A stretch of DNA of 64,000 nucleotides from Sphingomonas natans (lineage in GTDB: Bacteria; Pseudomonadota; Alphaproteobacteria; Sphingomonadales; Sphingomonadaceae), in contig NZ_JAUOTP010000002.1 in the NCBI RefSeq assembly GCF_030546695.1, positions 558,001-622,000 of the forward strand, written 5' to 3'. Shown one piece after another: positions 24,559 to 33,867 of this stretch (its first letter is position 1; every line of letters begins with the position of its first letter). The notes beneath the pieces are model-generated. The model did no database searches. It was not told the DNA's origin and saw nothing but the letters and a program-made list of their open reading frames with translations. The position numbers and the translations under genes were made by a program.

Positions 24559-24574
24559 CTGACAACGCTGACAG
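24559..24574. promoter_or_regulatory. LacI-type operator before the sugar transporter
   Basis: CTGACAACGCTGACAG matches the receptor operator at 14 of 16 positions and lies 58 bp before the transporter start. The paired placement suggests co-regulation of receptor and transporter. Confidence 0.65.
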
Positions 24575-24733
24575 TGTCAAGCCCGAGATGTCGCTACTGG
24601 CCGGGCTTTTGCCTGCGCAATAGATACCTTCCCTGATCCCGACCGATAATACGCCATAGTGCGCGGCCGCTGCCGAAGCCTGTTTGTCGTGGTACGAACG
24701 TGTTCGCTCGGATCGACGGCCCAGGATCAGATC

Positions 24734-25765
24734 CTATCGGTGGGAATATAGCGTCACCCCCGGCGCCAGACCCTGCGCACGGAAGATCATCGTCCCGCCG
24801 TCGCCGCGCTCGTCCCAGGCGAGGATCCGCAACTCGCGCGTCCCCGGCACGAAGGCGAGGCTGGACACGCGCAGGAAATGCCCTGCCTCGCGGCCCGGAA
24901 TCAGGATCTGGCCGATCGGAACGCCATTCTGATTGAACACGAGGACCCGCCCCTGCTGCGTCATGGTCACATAGACATTGCCGTCGACGTCCGTCCGCAT
25001 CGAATCCGGGCCGCGCCCCGTAAAGTAATACGTGGCATGGACCCGGCTTATCGTTCCAGGTCCGGAAAGCTCCGCCCGAAGCAGGCGCTCGGTCGCATAT
25101 TCGGTCGCCCAGAGCACTTTCCCGTCCGGACTGAGCGCGACACCGTTGCCCATGCCGATATTGGGAATGACCGTCTTCACGGAATGATCGGCCGGCGAGA
25201 TATAATAGACGCCGCCGCTCCCGACGGTCGCGCTCCCGCGAAAATCGGTGAAGTAGATCCCGCCGTCCGCGTCCAGCACCATATCGTTCGGCGCATAGCC
25301 GCCGCTCGCGGGCAGGATGGTCTCCGCGCGGCCGTCCTTGGGGTTCACGCGGAGGACGCGACCGCTCGGCGGCCGGCCAATGCCCGCTATGTAGATCATG
25401 CCGTCGATATTGATGGCCGTGCCGGACGGGAATAAGGTCGCATCGGTGAAGACCGTGCTGAGTTGTCGCTCCGGCGTCAGGCACATCAGATGGCCGCCGG
25501 CGATGTCGTGGAAATAGAGGTTGCCGCCCCGATCGAACGCAGGCCCCTCCACGGGCATCGCCTTATCGGATACCTTGAAATACGGCTCCGCCACGGCCTG
25601 CGGCAGACCGCGCTCCGACATCGGGATCGGCGCCAGGCCGCGCGTATCGTCCGTATAGGACAAAGACGCGCTTGGACGCGAGGCTGCCTCTGCCGAACCG
25701 AACCCGGCCGCCAGTACGATGGTCGCCGCCCCACCGAGAATCAGACGGATCACACTGCACGTCAT
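24734..25765 (-). CDS. Exported SMP-30/gluconolactonase-like beta-propeller protein
   Basis: A 343-residue protein with a signal peptide (MTCSVIRLILGGAATIVLAAGFGSAEA). The propeller has SMP-30/gluconolactonase/LRE features: MPVEGPAFDRGGNLYFHDI near the start, GYAPNDMVLDADGGIYFTDF (Asn/Asp metal-site region), GMGNGVALSPDGKVLWATEY and GPDSMRTDVDGNVYVT. These enzymes hydrolyse sugar lactones, which PQQ sugar dehydrogenases produce. It starts 12 bp after the stop of the cytochrome-PQQ dehydrogenase and is evidently in the same operon, so hydrolysis of a lactone or ester made by that enzyme is a sensible guess. The actual substrate is unknown. Confidence 0.85.
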   Translation of the reverse strand: MTCSVIRLILGGAATIVLAAGFGSAEAASRPSASLSYTDDTRGLAPIPMSERGLPQAVAEPYFKVSDKAMPVEGPAFDRGGNLYFHDIAGGHLMCLTPERQLSTVFTDATLFPSGTAINIDGMIYIAGIGRPPSGRVLRVNPKDGRAETILPASGGYAPNDMVLDADGGIYFTDFRGSATVGSGGVYYISPADHSVKTVIPNIGMGNGVALSPDGKVLWATEYATERLLRAELSGPGTISRVHATYYFTGRGPDSMRTDVDGNVYVTMTQQGRVLVFNQNGVPIGQILIPGREAGHFLRVSSLAFVPGTRELRILAWDERGDGGTMIFRAQGLAPGVTLYSHR

Positions 25766-25777
25766 CGGCTCGCCCCC

Positions 25778-27622
25778 TTATTTGCCGTCGATACTGAAGG
25801 CGAGTAGCGCATTGCCCGGCTGCCCGTAGCGACCGCCGGAATTGACGAATATCATTCCCCCGGCAATTGTCTGGGCGCCATGGTCGATCGTACCGCCGCT
25901 GGATTTCGTTCCGTTTACGCCATCGAAGCTTCGGCCCGTGTCGAAATCCCACACGAGCGCGCCATCGTTCGTCGCATAGGCGCGGATGTGGCCATCCCAT
26001 GACCCCGCAAAGACCGCGCCTGGCATCGCCGCCACAGCCGCGCTGTAGGCATTGGCGCAGGCGCCGATCCAGCTGCACGCCGGCTTCGGCGCCGGGCTAT
26101 GCCAGAGCAGCTTGCCGTCTGCCGCCGCGATCGCATTGATGCCGGGCCTGGCCGCCATATCGTCGCCGGGCCTGACGGGAGACGCTATGCCCGTATCAGC
26201 GATCGGGACATAGATGGCCTTGCCATCGGTCGCGCCGCCCCATTCGATACCACCCAGCTTCCCGCCGCGCCCCAGGCGAGCCTGCCAGACGATCGCGCCA
26301 CGGCGATCCGGATCCATCCCATAGACAACGCCATTCTTGTTGAGCGCTACGACGATATCCTTGCCGTTCGCGGCGCGCACCAGCAGCGGCGAGGCGCCGA
26401 AATCATGATCCGGCCCCACTTCGCCTGCGGGGCAGTTTCCGTGTCGCGTGCCGGCATCGCAGCCGCTGACGTAGATGTCGTTCTTGATGACCTGCGAGAC
26501 CCAGCGCTTCTTGCCCGTCGCGAGATCGAACGCGACAACGGCGTCGGACGCGTCCGAGCCGGGATCGCTATAATCGTCGCCCGTGGTGACATAGAGAAGC
26601 TGACGCTTCTCATCGATCGTCGGGGCATGCCAGACCGCCGCACCGGACGGCCCCTGCCGCCGCGTGCCGGCGATCGGCGCGACGGGCTGATCGATTGCGC
26701 CGGTTTTCCAGATCGTCCGCCCGGTGGCGGCATCGACCGCCGCCACACTGCCCTGGAACGTGCAGCAGACATATTTCGGGTCCGCAGCGAGGACTTCCTC
26801 TCCGGAAGAGAAGCCCATGTAGAGCGTCCCCTTATAATAAGTTGGCGATCCGGTCAGACGCACCGCCCGGTGGTCTTCGGGACGGACATGCCACAGCACC
26901 TGGCCCGTCTCGGCATCCAGCGCGTGCATGTCGCCATACCAGCCGGTGGTGAAGGCGGCGATCTTCCCCGACGGAAGTTTGGCGAGCACGATCATCGTGC
27001 GCATTGGTGCAGCGAGATCCCTGGCCCAGATCGTGCAACCGGTGCGCGCATCGAGCGAGAAGGTTATACCGGCCATATTCGAGACGAACACGCGGCCCCC
27101 GACAACCGTCGGCTCATTCGAGACGCCGACCGGATAGGCGAACGCCCATTTCAGCTTAAGCCGCGGGATCTGCGCCGCGGTGAAACCGGGATCCGCCTGA
27201 TAGCGCGCGTTGGTCACGCCGGCGGCACCCCAACCGTTCCAGCCGCTTCCCGCCAATGTCAGCGGAGCGGGCGCCGCCTTGCACCTGTTTGCCATGGAGT
27301 CGAGATCGGTTGCCGTGCTGGGCGCGCGGCCGATCAGATAGGTGGCGACGGCCTTCTTGTCCTCGAGGCTCACGTCTGCCGTAATCTCCCGCATCGCGCC
27401 CACCGTCAGCGCGCGGAGGATATATTCCGGGGAGCGGGTCTGGGTGAGGAAGGCTTTGCTGGGTGCACGGCTTTCCGGCTGATCGTGACATGCCGCACAC
27501 GCCCGCTGATAGACGTCCTGACCGCGTTTGTTCTGCACGGCGAGGCCGGCTGGCGGATCGGCGACCGCGGCGCCGCCGGCCAAGCCGACCAGGACCGCAA
27601 GCCAGATCAACAAGCTACGCAT
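25778..27622 (-). CDS. Quinohemoprotein alcohol dehydrogenase with N-terminal cytochrome c (PVA dehydrogenase-like)
   Basis: Periplasmic PQQ enzyme oxidising alcohol groups and passing electrons to its own heme c. It has 614 residues with a signal peptide (MRSLLIWLAVLVGLAGGAAVA), then a cytochrome c domain with the heme site CAACHD (about 42-47), a distal Met candidate (VGAMREI), and an eight-bladed PQQ propeller (GGRVFVSNMAGITFSLDARTG, GDMHALDAETGQVLW). An adjacent Cys-Cys pair in KYVCCTFQG resembles the vicinal disulfide of quinoprotein alcohol dehydrogenases. The cytochrome-first order resembles polyvinyl-alcohol dehydrogenases of sphingomonads. Substrate is unproven. Operon with the downstream lactonase-like gene. 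Confidence 0.85.
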   Translation of the reverse strand: MRSLLIWLAVLVGLAGGAAVADPPAGLAVQNKRGQDVYQRACAACHDQPESRAPSKAFLTQTRSPEYILRALTVGAMREITADVSLEDKKAVATYLIGRAPSTATDLDSMANRCKAAPAPLTLAGSGWNGWGAAGVTNARYQADPGFTAAQIPRLKLKWAFAYPVGVSNEPTVVGGRVFVSNMAGITFSLDARTGCTIWARDLAAPMRTMIVLAKLPSGKIAAFTTGWYGDMHALDAETGQVLWHVRPEDHRAVRLTGSPTYYKGTLYMGFSSGEEVLAADPKYVCCTFQGSVAAVDAATGRTIWKTGAIDQPVAPIAGTRRQGPSGAAVWHAPTIDEKRQLLYVTTGDDYSDPGSDASDAVVAFDLATGKKRWVSQVIKNDIYVSGCDAGTRHGNCPAGEVGPDHDFGASPLLVRAANGKDIVVALNKNGVVYGMDPDRRGAIVWQARLGRGGKLGGIEWGGATDGKAIYVPIADTGIASPVRPGDDMAARPGINAIAAADGKLLWHSPAPKPACSWIGACANAYSAAVAAMPGAVFAGSWDGHIRAYATNDGALVWDFDTGRSFDGVNGTKSSGGTIDHGAQTIAGGMIFVNSGGRYGQPGNALLAFSIDGK

Positions 27623-27795
27623 GTCATGCCTCCGTGGCGCGCCGAGATCTTGCCATTCGACGATTACGTTTCAGGCGGGGTGAATGGCCGGCCCGACGCG
27701 AACCGGGAATATCGGTCGGCCGCAGATCGGCTGCCGGCAATTTCACCGCGGAATGCTCGAACAGTGCGTACGGCGAGCGATCGGCGAATGATGGC

Positions 27796-29352
27796 TCATT
27801 TCGATGCCATCGCGACGCTTTCCGCAAAATCGAGCCGGTCCTTCCGAAAATCGCTTACGGCCTTCGGTCCCGATGTGGAGAAGGTAAGCGTCATGTTCGT
27901 CTGGGCTTCGTAACGCGGCCACCGAACATTTCCCGCGGTGCCGGGGGCCGACGTCTTCGCGAAGTTGGTCCAGAACGTCATCAATTCTTCGGAAACGCGC
28001 CTGTCGTCGACATTGGCCTCACGGGGCGGATCCTGCCCATCCGCAAACGTCCCGAACACAAACGGCACCTCTGCGCCGTGCGGAACGCCCACGAACCTGC
28101 CCGTCATCGCTGATGGGAGATAGCCGAAATTATAGTGCCAGCTCGGCAACCCGTTGCGCGCGTGCAACCGGGCCAGTTCGCGCGACGGCTCCACGTGATC
28201 GGCGTCGCTTGCAAAGTCGATTGCTGCGACCTTCGGATCCGTGCCGTAGATCGCGATGAGCCGCGCCCGCAGCGGCCCTGCGCGGGCGATCGTCGCGTCC
28301 GGATCATCGAGGATCGCCTGCACGCCGCATCGCTCGCAGCTGTTCGCGCCGACGATGTAGGGCACCTTGGCTTCGTGACCCGCGGCAAACGCTTTCGCGA
28401 TCGGCTCCGGCAGTAGGATCCCGTCAAGGATCGCGCCGGGCTCGCTCGTCAGGGGCGCGACGAACTGATCGGCGGGTAGCGCGCGTAAGGCCTTGAGCGC
28501 CGCTGCGTCCGTTCCCGGGACGCCCAGCTTGGCGGCAAGCGCGAGCCCGGCTTTCTCCCCCGTGACGGCCGCATCACCGCGGACCGGATAGACGGCATTG
28601 CGCGTAAGGTTGCGGCCTAGACCGGATTCGGAGATCGCCTTGGCGAACAACCCTCTGGAAAGAGGCGACACCATCAACGTGTTGACCGATTGGCCGCCGG
28701 AGCTTTCGCCGAAGAGGGTGATGTTGTCGGGATCGCCGCCAAACGCGGCGATGTTGGCCCTGACCCATTTAAGCGCGGCGATCTGGTCCATCGTTCCATA
28801 ATTGGCCGTTAGCCCGGTCCCCGCTTCGGCACTCAGTGCCGGATGCGCGAAAAACCCGAGGCGGCCGAGGCGGTAATTGAACGAGACGAGGATCACGCCC
28901 TTCTGCGCGAGGTGCGTTCCGTTGAACATCGGGGAGGTCGAGACGCCGGCGACGAAGCCGCCGCCGTGGATCCACAACATGACCGGCAGCTTGCCCCCCG
29001 CCTCGGCACCGGCCGGCCGCCAGACGTTTACGAACAGGCAGTCTTCGGACTGGATCTTCGGCGATCGGTTGCCCGAGCCCTGGACGCAGGCCGCCCCGGG
29101 CGCGGTGGCATCGCGCACGCCGGACCAGCCCGCCGCCGGCCCGGGCGGGCGCCAGCGATAGTCCCCGACCGGGGGCTGCGCGAAGGGAATGCCTTGAAAG
29201 GCCTCGACTCCGTCAGCGCTAGTTCCGCGCAGCGCGCCTTGCGAGACGCGCACGACCAACTCGCCGGACGCGGCGGCCGGCAATCCCCCGCAGATCAGCG
29301 TTAGTGCCGCGCCGAGACTCGAGCCGGCGGACCACCGGATGTTTGACGCCAT
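27796..29352 (-). CDS. Exported type-B carboxylesterase
   Basis: Serine esterase of the carboxylesterase/lipase family, probably periplasmic. It has 518 residues with an N-terminal signal-like segment (SLGAALTLICGGLPAAASG). Typical motifs: FQGIPFAQPPVGDYRWRPP, EDCLFVNVWRP, the oxyanion-hole HGGGFVAG, the nucleophile FGESSGGQS (Ser near 215) and the His in GVPHGAEVPFVFG. It lies upstream of the PQQ alcohol dehydrogenase on the same strand; an esterase releasing an alcohol that the dehydrogenase then oxidises would be consistent. The 173-bp gap leaves co-transcription uncertain. Confidence 0.9.
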   Translation of the reverse strand: MASNIRWSAGSSLGAALTLICGGLPAAASGELVVRVSQGALRGTSADGVEAFQGIPFAQPPVGDYRWRPPGPAAGWSGVRDATAPGAACVQGSGNRSPKIQSEDCLFVNVWRPAGAEAGGKLPVMLWIHGGGFVAGVSTSPMFNGTHLAQKGVILVSFNYRLGRLGFFAHPALSAEAGTGLTANYGTMDQIAALKWVRANIAAFGGDPDNITLFGESSGGQSVNTLMVSPLSRGLFAKAISESGLGRNLTRNAVYPVRGDAAVTGEKAGLALAAKLGVPGTDAAALKALRALPADQFVAPLTSEPGAILDGILLPEPIAKAFAAGHEAKVPYIVGANSCERCGVQAILDDPDATIARAGPLRARLIAIYGTDPKVAAIDFASDADHVEPSRELARLHARNGLPSWHYNFGYLPSAMTGRFVGVPHGAEVPFVFGTFADGQDPPREANVDDRRVSEELMTFWTNFAKTSAPGTAGNVRWPRYEAQTNMTLTFSTSGPKAVSDFRKDRLDFAESVAMASK

Positions 29353-29569
29353 TACCCTCCCCTTTACGCGGCTAGCGATGATCTACCGTCACGCGTTGCA
29401 GGCCAGCATCCAAGCAGCCTATTCGACAAATGCACGTAAATGCGTTCAATTGTTGGCTATTACGAACTTACCGGGATTTGCGTGGCGGTCAATCGGCGCT
29501 CGTCAATGCGACGCGCCCCGCAGATGGCAGGGCGGACGACTGAAAGACTGAGGAGCGCCAGAGGGCGCC

Positions 29570-30409
29570 TCAGACGGCTTCCCGCGCCGCGTCCGGATTT
29601 TGTGCCCACTCGCCGACGCGCCGGAGCAGCAACGCGCTCATCGCCTCGAGCCGCGGCTTCAAGCTGGGCGTCGCTCCGACGAGCGCAACCGCCGCCAATC
29701 CCTTGCGCGAAGTCCCCGGTACGACCGTGGCGAGCGCGCAGCGCGTCCCGGACAGCCGCACATTTTTCGCCACGCCGCTTCTCTTGATATCCTCATATTC
29801 GCTGAGGAAGGCCTCCACCAACGGCGCTTCGATCCGGGTCCGGCGACGCAGGAAATCCTGAAGTTCGCTCTGGGGGCGCGCCGCGAGCAGCGCCTTGCCC
29901 GTCGCCGTTGCTAACAAGGTCCGCCGTATTTCGCGACGCGCCTCGATATCGCTGATCGCGTCCCTACCGGCCTCGGCGATGTAGATCAGGTGATCGCCGG
30001 CCCCGACGCCGAGGAAGACGGCGAGACCGGTTTCCTCGTGCAGCGCAGTCAGCCGGCTCAGGCTTATAAGGCCCGCGCGAACCTGCCCACTCGCCAACGT
30101 CAGGCCATGCATCGCTGGACCGAGGAAGATGTGATGATCCTGTTCGAGCAGCCAACCGGTAGCGAGCAGCCCCTTCATGAAGCCGTAAACCGAGCTTTTC
30201 GGCGCGCCGATCGTCCGTGCCAGATCCGCAAAAGTGAGGCCGGGGTTGTAGACGACCTCCTCCAGTATCTGCGTGATCCGATCCACGGTGCGGTGGTGCT
30301 GGGGAGTTCGACCGATATCCCCTGCTATATCCGTCACCGCCACCTCCCCGCTCATCGCATTCGGACCTGCTTCTTCCCATGCGGGCCGTCTTTTTGACGG
30401 CACGGTCAT
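29570..30409 (-). CDS. IclR-family transcriptional regulator
   Basis: A 279-residue effector-responsive regulator. The N-terminal winged helix HHRTVDRITQILEEVVYNPG, then TFADLARTIGAPKSSVYGFMKGLLATGWL, precedes an IclR effector domain (ALHEETGLAVFLGVGAGDHLIYIAEA, LLATATGKALLAARPQSEL). It is clearly paralogous to the second IclR protein at 59780-60625 (same SSVYGF and HGLTLASG blocks). It is transcribed away from the molybdenum hydroxylase gene at 30794 with a shared control region. An internal ATG at 30355 is an alternative start; no strong ribosome site decides. Likely regulates the neighbouring catabolic genes. Confidence 0.92.
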   Translation of the reverse strand: MTVPSKRRPAWEEAGPNAMSGEVAVTDIAGDIGRTPQHHRTVDRITQILEEVVYNPGLTFADLARTIGAPKSSVYGFMKGLLATGWLLEQDHHIFLGPAMHGLTLASGQVRAGLISLSRLTALHEETGLAVFLGVGAGDHLIYIAEAGRDAISDIEARREIRRTLLATATGKALLAARPQSELQDFLRRRTRIEAPLVEAFLSEYEDIKRSGVAKNVRLSGTRCALATVVPGTSRKGLAAVALVGATPSLKPRLEAMSALLLRRVGEWAQNPDAAREAV

Positions 30410-30793
30410 CTACAGGAAATGCCCCGCCGCCCGACCGTCGGCCCGACATCGTCAAACCGCGTGCCATTCTTACGGAAAAATCTCGTCGTGGCGTTCGTAT
30501 TCTTGAACTAATGGTCGCATATCGATATTGCCATGCTTTTGAAAGCGATGGACATCGCGACCGATGGGAAGGAGGAAGGCGATGCGAAAGGTGCGCGAAA
30601 CGTACCGGCGGCGCCCCTCCCGGCCATCGGCGCTGTCGCCTATTCGTTCGGCTGCGATCCGCTGCAGCAGCACCCGCCCGGCAGTGAGCGTCAACGTCTC
30701 CAGTCGAGACGGCGACGCGCTCTCGAAGGAGCTCATGGCTGAACGGAGACGTCCCGCCCTCCACGACGCAGATCTCGCCTTCCAGGACCCAGC
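30410..30793. promoter_or_regulatory. Divergent control region, iclR / molybdenum hydroxylase
   Basis: A 384-bp stretch between divergent genes. It holds the imperfect palindrome GTTCGTATTCTTGAAC (30493-30508), which matches GTTCGTAATTATGAAC upstream of 60947 at 13 of 16 positions, and the perfect ATATCGATAT (30519-30528). Both are plausible IclR-type operators. No gene is convincing here. Confidence 0.5.
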
Positions 30794-32992
30794 ATGAAAT
30801 TTCAGACGCCTGCCGGCAAGAATCCCATCGATCGAATGAAGGTGGTGGGCAAGCCTCACGACCGCGTGGAGGGACCGCTGAAGGTCACCGGCGCGGCACC
30901 TTATGCCTATGAGAGGCATAGCGTCATAGCGAACCAAGCTTATGGGGAAGTGGTCGGCGCAGCGATCGCGAAGGGCCGGATCATATCTATCGATCTCGCC
31001 GAAGCTCGCCGGGCCGCGGGCGTTATCGCGATTCTGACGGCGGAGAATGCGGGCGGGATCGGTCGGGGAGATTTCATCTTCGCCTCGCCTCTCGCCGGGC
31101 CTTTGGTCGAACATTATCATCAGGCCGTCGCGGTCGTCGTTGCCGAATCGCTGGAGCAGGCCCGTGCAGCGGCGGCGTTGGTGCGGGTCGATTACGATCG
31201 CGCGGACGGCGTGTATGATCTGTCGTCCGCAAAGGCCGGTGCCACAAAAAGGGCCAGTGTGCCGGATGCCGCAATCGGCGATTTCGCGACTGCTTTCGCC
31301 ACCGCGCCGGTCAAGCTCGACGCGGTCTATACCACGCCCGACCAGAGCCACATGGCGATGGAGCCCCACGCGACGATCGCGGCGTGGGATGGCGATCGGC
31401 TCAACCTGTGGACCTCGGTTCAGGCACTCGATTGGGCCATGCGCGATCTGCCGAAGATACTGAAGATGCCGCGGGACAAGGTCCACATGAGTTCGCCCTA
31501 TATCGGCGGCGGCTTCGGCGGAAAGATATCGTCGATGTCCGATGCCGCCCTCGCGGCGCTCGCCGCGCGGGTCGCGGGTTGCCCCGTCAAGCTGGCGCTG
31601 ACCCGGACCTTGCTGGTCAACAATACGGTGCACCGGCCGGCCACGATCCAGCGTGTCCGCATCGGCGCCGCGCGCGACGGCAAGATCCTGGCGATCGGGC
31701 ACGAAAATTGGACGGGCAACCTGCCGGATGCCTTCGTCGAGCAATCGACCGTGCCAACCCCCTCCCTATATGCCGGCGCGAACCGGCTGGCGACCACGCG
31801 CGTGGCCGTGCTCGACCTGCCCGAAGGCAGCTCGATGCGCGCGCCCGGCGAGGCACCGGGCATGATGGCGATCGAGATCGCGATGGACGAACTGGCCGAG
31901 CTGCTGGGAATGGATCCGATCCAGGTGCGGCTCGTGAACGATACGCAGGTCGATCCCAGCGATCCGAACCATCCCTTCTCCACCCGCCAGCTGGCCGAAT
32001 GCCTGCATGTCGGTTCCGAGCGCTTCGGCTGGAGCAAGCGCGCGGCCAAGCCGGGCGCCAGGCGCGAGGGCCAGTGGCTGATCGGCATGGGCGTCGCCTC
32101 GGCAATCCGCGGCGCGCGGACGCGGACATCGGCGGCGCGCGCCCGGCTCGACGCGAAGGGCATTGTGACAATCGAGACCGACATGACCGACATCGGCACG
32201 GGCGCCTACACGATCCTGGCGCAGACGGCCGCGGAGATGATGGGCATCGGGCTGGACGACGTGGTGGTGAAGCTGGGCGAGTCGGACTATCCGGTGTCGG
32301 TCGGCTCGATCGGGCAGCGCGGCGCGGCGAGCGCCTCGGGGGCCGTCTTCGCCGCCTGCACGAAGCTGCGGCAGACGATCGCCCAGCAGCTTTCGCTTCC
32401 CGAAGGCGACGTGGATTTCGTGGATGGCCATATCGTCTCCGGAGGCCGGCGCATTCCACTGGGGAAGGCCGCTGCCGCGGGTGAGATCGTCGTGGAAGAT
32501 GTCCTCGAATTCGGTCCGGAGATGCCGAAGAAATATGCACAGCAGGCATTCGGCGCGCATTTCGTCGAGGTCGCGGTGCACGCATCCACGGGCGAAATCC
32601 GGGTACGTCGGATGCTGGCGGTCTGCGCTGCGGGCCGCATCCTCAACCCGAAGACTGCGCGCAGCCAGGTGATCGGGGCGATGACGATGGGCGTCGGCGC
32701 GGCGCTGTCCGAAGAACTCGCGATCGACACGCGCTTCGGCTATTTCGTCAATCACGATCTCGCCGGATATGAGGTCGCGGTACATGCCGACATCCCGCAT
32801 CAGGAAGTGATCTTCATCGACGAGGTCGATCCGACGATCACGCCGACGAAGGCGAAGGGCGTCGGCGAGCTGGGGCTCGTCGGTGTTGCCGCGGCGGTCG
32901 CCAATGCGATCTACAACGCCACCGGGGTCCGCGTGCGCGATTATCCGATCAGGCTCGACAAGTTCATGGACCGGCTTCCGGCGGTCGCGTGA
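30794..32992 (+). CDS. Molybdopterin-binding large subunit, xanthine dehydrogenase/aldehyde oxidase family (PaoC-like)
   Basis: Catalytic subunit that hydroxylates aldehydes (or N-heterocycles) using a Mo-molybdopterin cofactor. It has 732 residues. Family blocks include KVTGAAPYAYERH, IGGGFGGKISSMSDAALAALAA, RTLLVNNTVHRPATIQ, MRAPGEAPGMMAIEIAMDELAE, DMTDIGTGAYTILAQTAAEMMGI and the active-site Glu in KAKGVGELGLVGVAAAVANA. A 2Fe-2S subunit and an FAD subunit follow (33220-34820), giving a PaoABC-like enzyme in an unusual large-small-medium order. It is strongly similar to the product of 41873-44083. There is no own signal; export would be by piggyback on the Tat-bearing small subunit. Confidence 0.93.
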   Translation: MKFQTPAGKNPIDRMKVVGKPHDRVEGPLKVTGAAPYAYERHSVIANQAYGEVVGAAIAKGRIISIDLAEARRAAGVIAILTAENAGGIGRGDFIFASPLAGPLVEHYHQAVAVVVAESLEQARAAAALVRVDYDRADGVYDLSSAKAGATKRASVPDAAIGDFATAFATAPVKLDAVYTTPDQSHMAMEPHATIAAWDGDRLNLWTSVQALDWAMRDLPKILKMPRDKVHMSSPYIGGGFGGKISSMSDAALAALAARVAGCPVKLALTRTLLVNNTVHRPATIQRVRIGAARDGKILAIGHENWTGNLPDAFVEQSTVPTPSLYAGANRLATTRVAVLDLPEGSSMRAPGEAPGMMAIEIAMDELAELLGMDPIQVRLVNDTQVDPSDPNHPFSTRQLAECLHVGSERFGWSKRAAKPGARREGQWLIGMGVASAIRGARTRTSAARARLDAKGIVTIETDMTDIGTGAYTILAQTAAEMMGIGLDDVVVKLGESDYPVSVGSIGQRGAASASGAVFAACTKLRQTIAQQLSLPEGDVDFVDGHIVSGGRRIPLGKAAAAGEIVVEDVLEFGPEMPKKYAQQAFGAHFVEVAVHASTGEIRVRRMLAVCAAGRILNPKTARSQVIGAMTMGVGAALSEELAIDTRFGYFVNHDLAGYEVAVHADIPHQEVIFIDEVDPTITPTKAKGVGELGLVGVAAAVANAIYNATGVRVRDYPIRLDKFMDRLPAVA

Positions 32993-33079
32993 GCGACTCG
33001 CTCGCGCTTCGGTTGCTGCGCACGGAGCGATGCCGACCGCTGCCGCTTGGACGATATCGGTTGTCGGGCGGTTCGGAAG

Positions 33080-33122
33080 CCGTATATGTTGCGTATATCG
33101 GTTTTAGTTGCCGCATATACGG
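33080..33122. promoter_or_regulatory. Inverted CCGTATATG / CATATACGG before the 2Fe-2S subunit
   Basis: CCGTATATG (33080-33088) and CATATACGG (33114-33122) are exact inverted copies, with a third related site GCGTATATCGG (33091-33101) between them. The block lies about 100 bp before the small-subunit ATG and suggests a separate regulated promoter inside the oxidase cluster. Confidence 0.55.
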
Positions 33123-33219
33123 AACGATTGGACCGAGTTTGATACGGGCGCGCTTGCGGAACAGGCGAAGGCGGTCAGCGCGATGCACGTGACAGCGATC
33201 GAACGATAGGACTGGAGTT

Positions 33220-33867
33220 ATGGATATCTTCCGCGAACCGAAGGTCAGCCGACGAGCCGTCATCGTGGGCGGCGCGTCGTCCGCCGCCGTTACCGCCCTC
33301 GTGCCAGCCTCCGCGCAGGATGCGAAGCCCTCGACGCTGGCCGCTTCGGTGCCCGAGATGCTCAAGGTATCGTTCACGGTGAACGGCAAGGTCCGCGAAC
33401 TGGAGCTGGATACGCGCACCACCCTGCTGGACGCGCTGCGCGAACATATCCAGCTGACCGGCACGAAGAAGGGCTGCGATCAGGGTCAGTGCGGCGCCTG
33501 CACGGTGATCGTCGACGGGCGGCGGATCAATTCCTGCCTGACGCTGGCGGTGATGCACGAGGGTGACAAGATCACGACCATCGAGGGGCTCGGCGCGGTC
33601 GGCGATCTGCACCCGATGCAGGCGGCTTTCCTGAAGCATGACGGCTATCAGTGCGGCTATTGCACGCCAGGCCAGATCTGCTCGGCGGTAGGGATGCTGG
33701 CCGAACTCAAGGCCGGCGTTCCGAGCCACGTGACGGCGGATCCGGCGGTCGGGCCGAAATTCTCCAACGCCGAAACGCGCGAGCGAATGAGCGGCAACAT
33801 CTGCCGCTGCGGCGCTTATTCTAACATTCAGGAGGCGATCGCAGAGGTCGCTGGAGTGCGGTCGTGA
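33220..33867 (+). CDS. Tat-exported 2Fe-2S subunit of aldehyde oxidase (PaoA-like)
   Basis: Electron-transfer subunit of the molybdenum hydroxylase. It has 215 residues. A twin-arginine signal ([20 protein letters not shown], then ASAQ) marks periplasmic export of the folded complex. The plant-type ferredoxin site is [22 protein letters not shown]. The second cluster is [13 protein letters not shown] and [14 protein letters not shown]. It overlaps the FAD subunit gene by 4 bp (GTGA). Its own promoter region carries ATATACGG half-sites. Very typical of PaoA. Confidence 0.95.
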   Translation: MDIFREPKVSRRAVIVGGASSAAVTALVPASAQDAKPSTLAASVPEMLKVSFTVNGKVRELELDTRTTLLDALREHIQLTGTKKGCDQGQCGACTVIVDGRRINSCLTLAVMHEGDKITTIEGLGAVGDLHPMQAAFLKHDGYQCGYCTPGQICSAVGMLAELKAGVPSHVTADPAVGPKFSNAETRERMSGNICRCGAYSNIQEAIAEVAGVRS

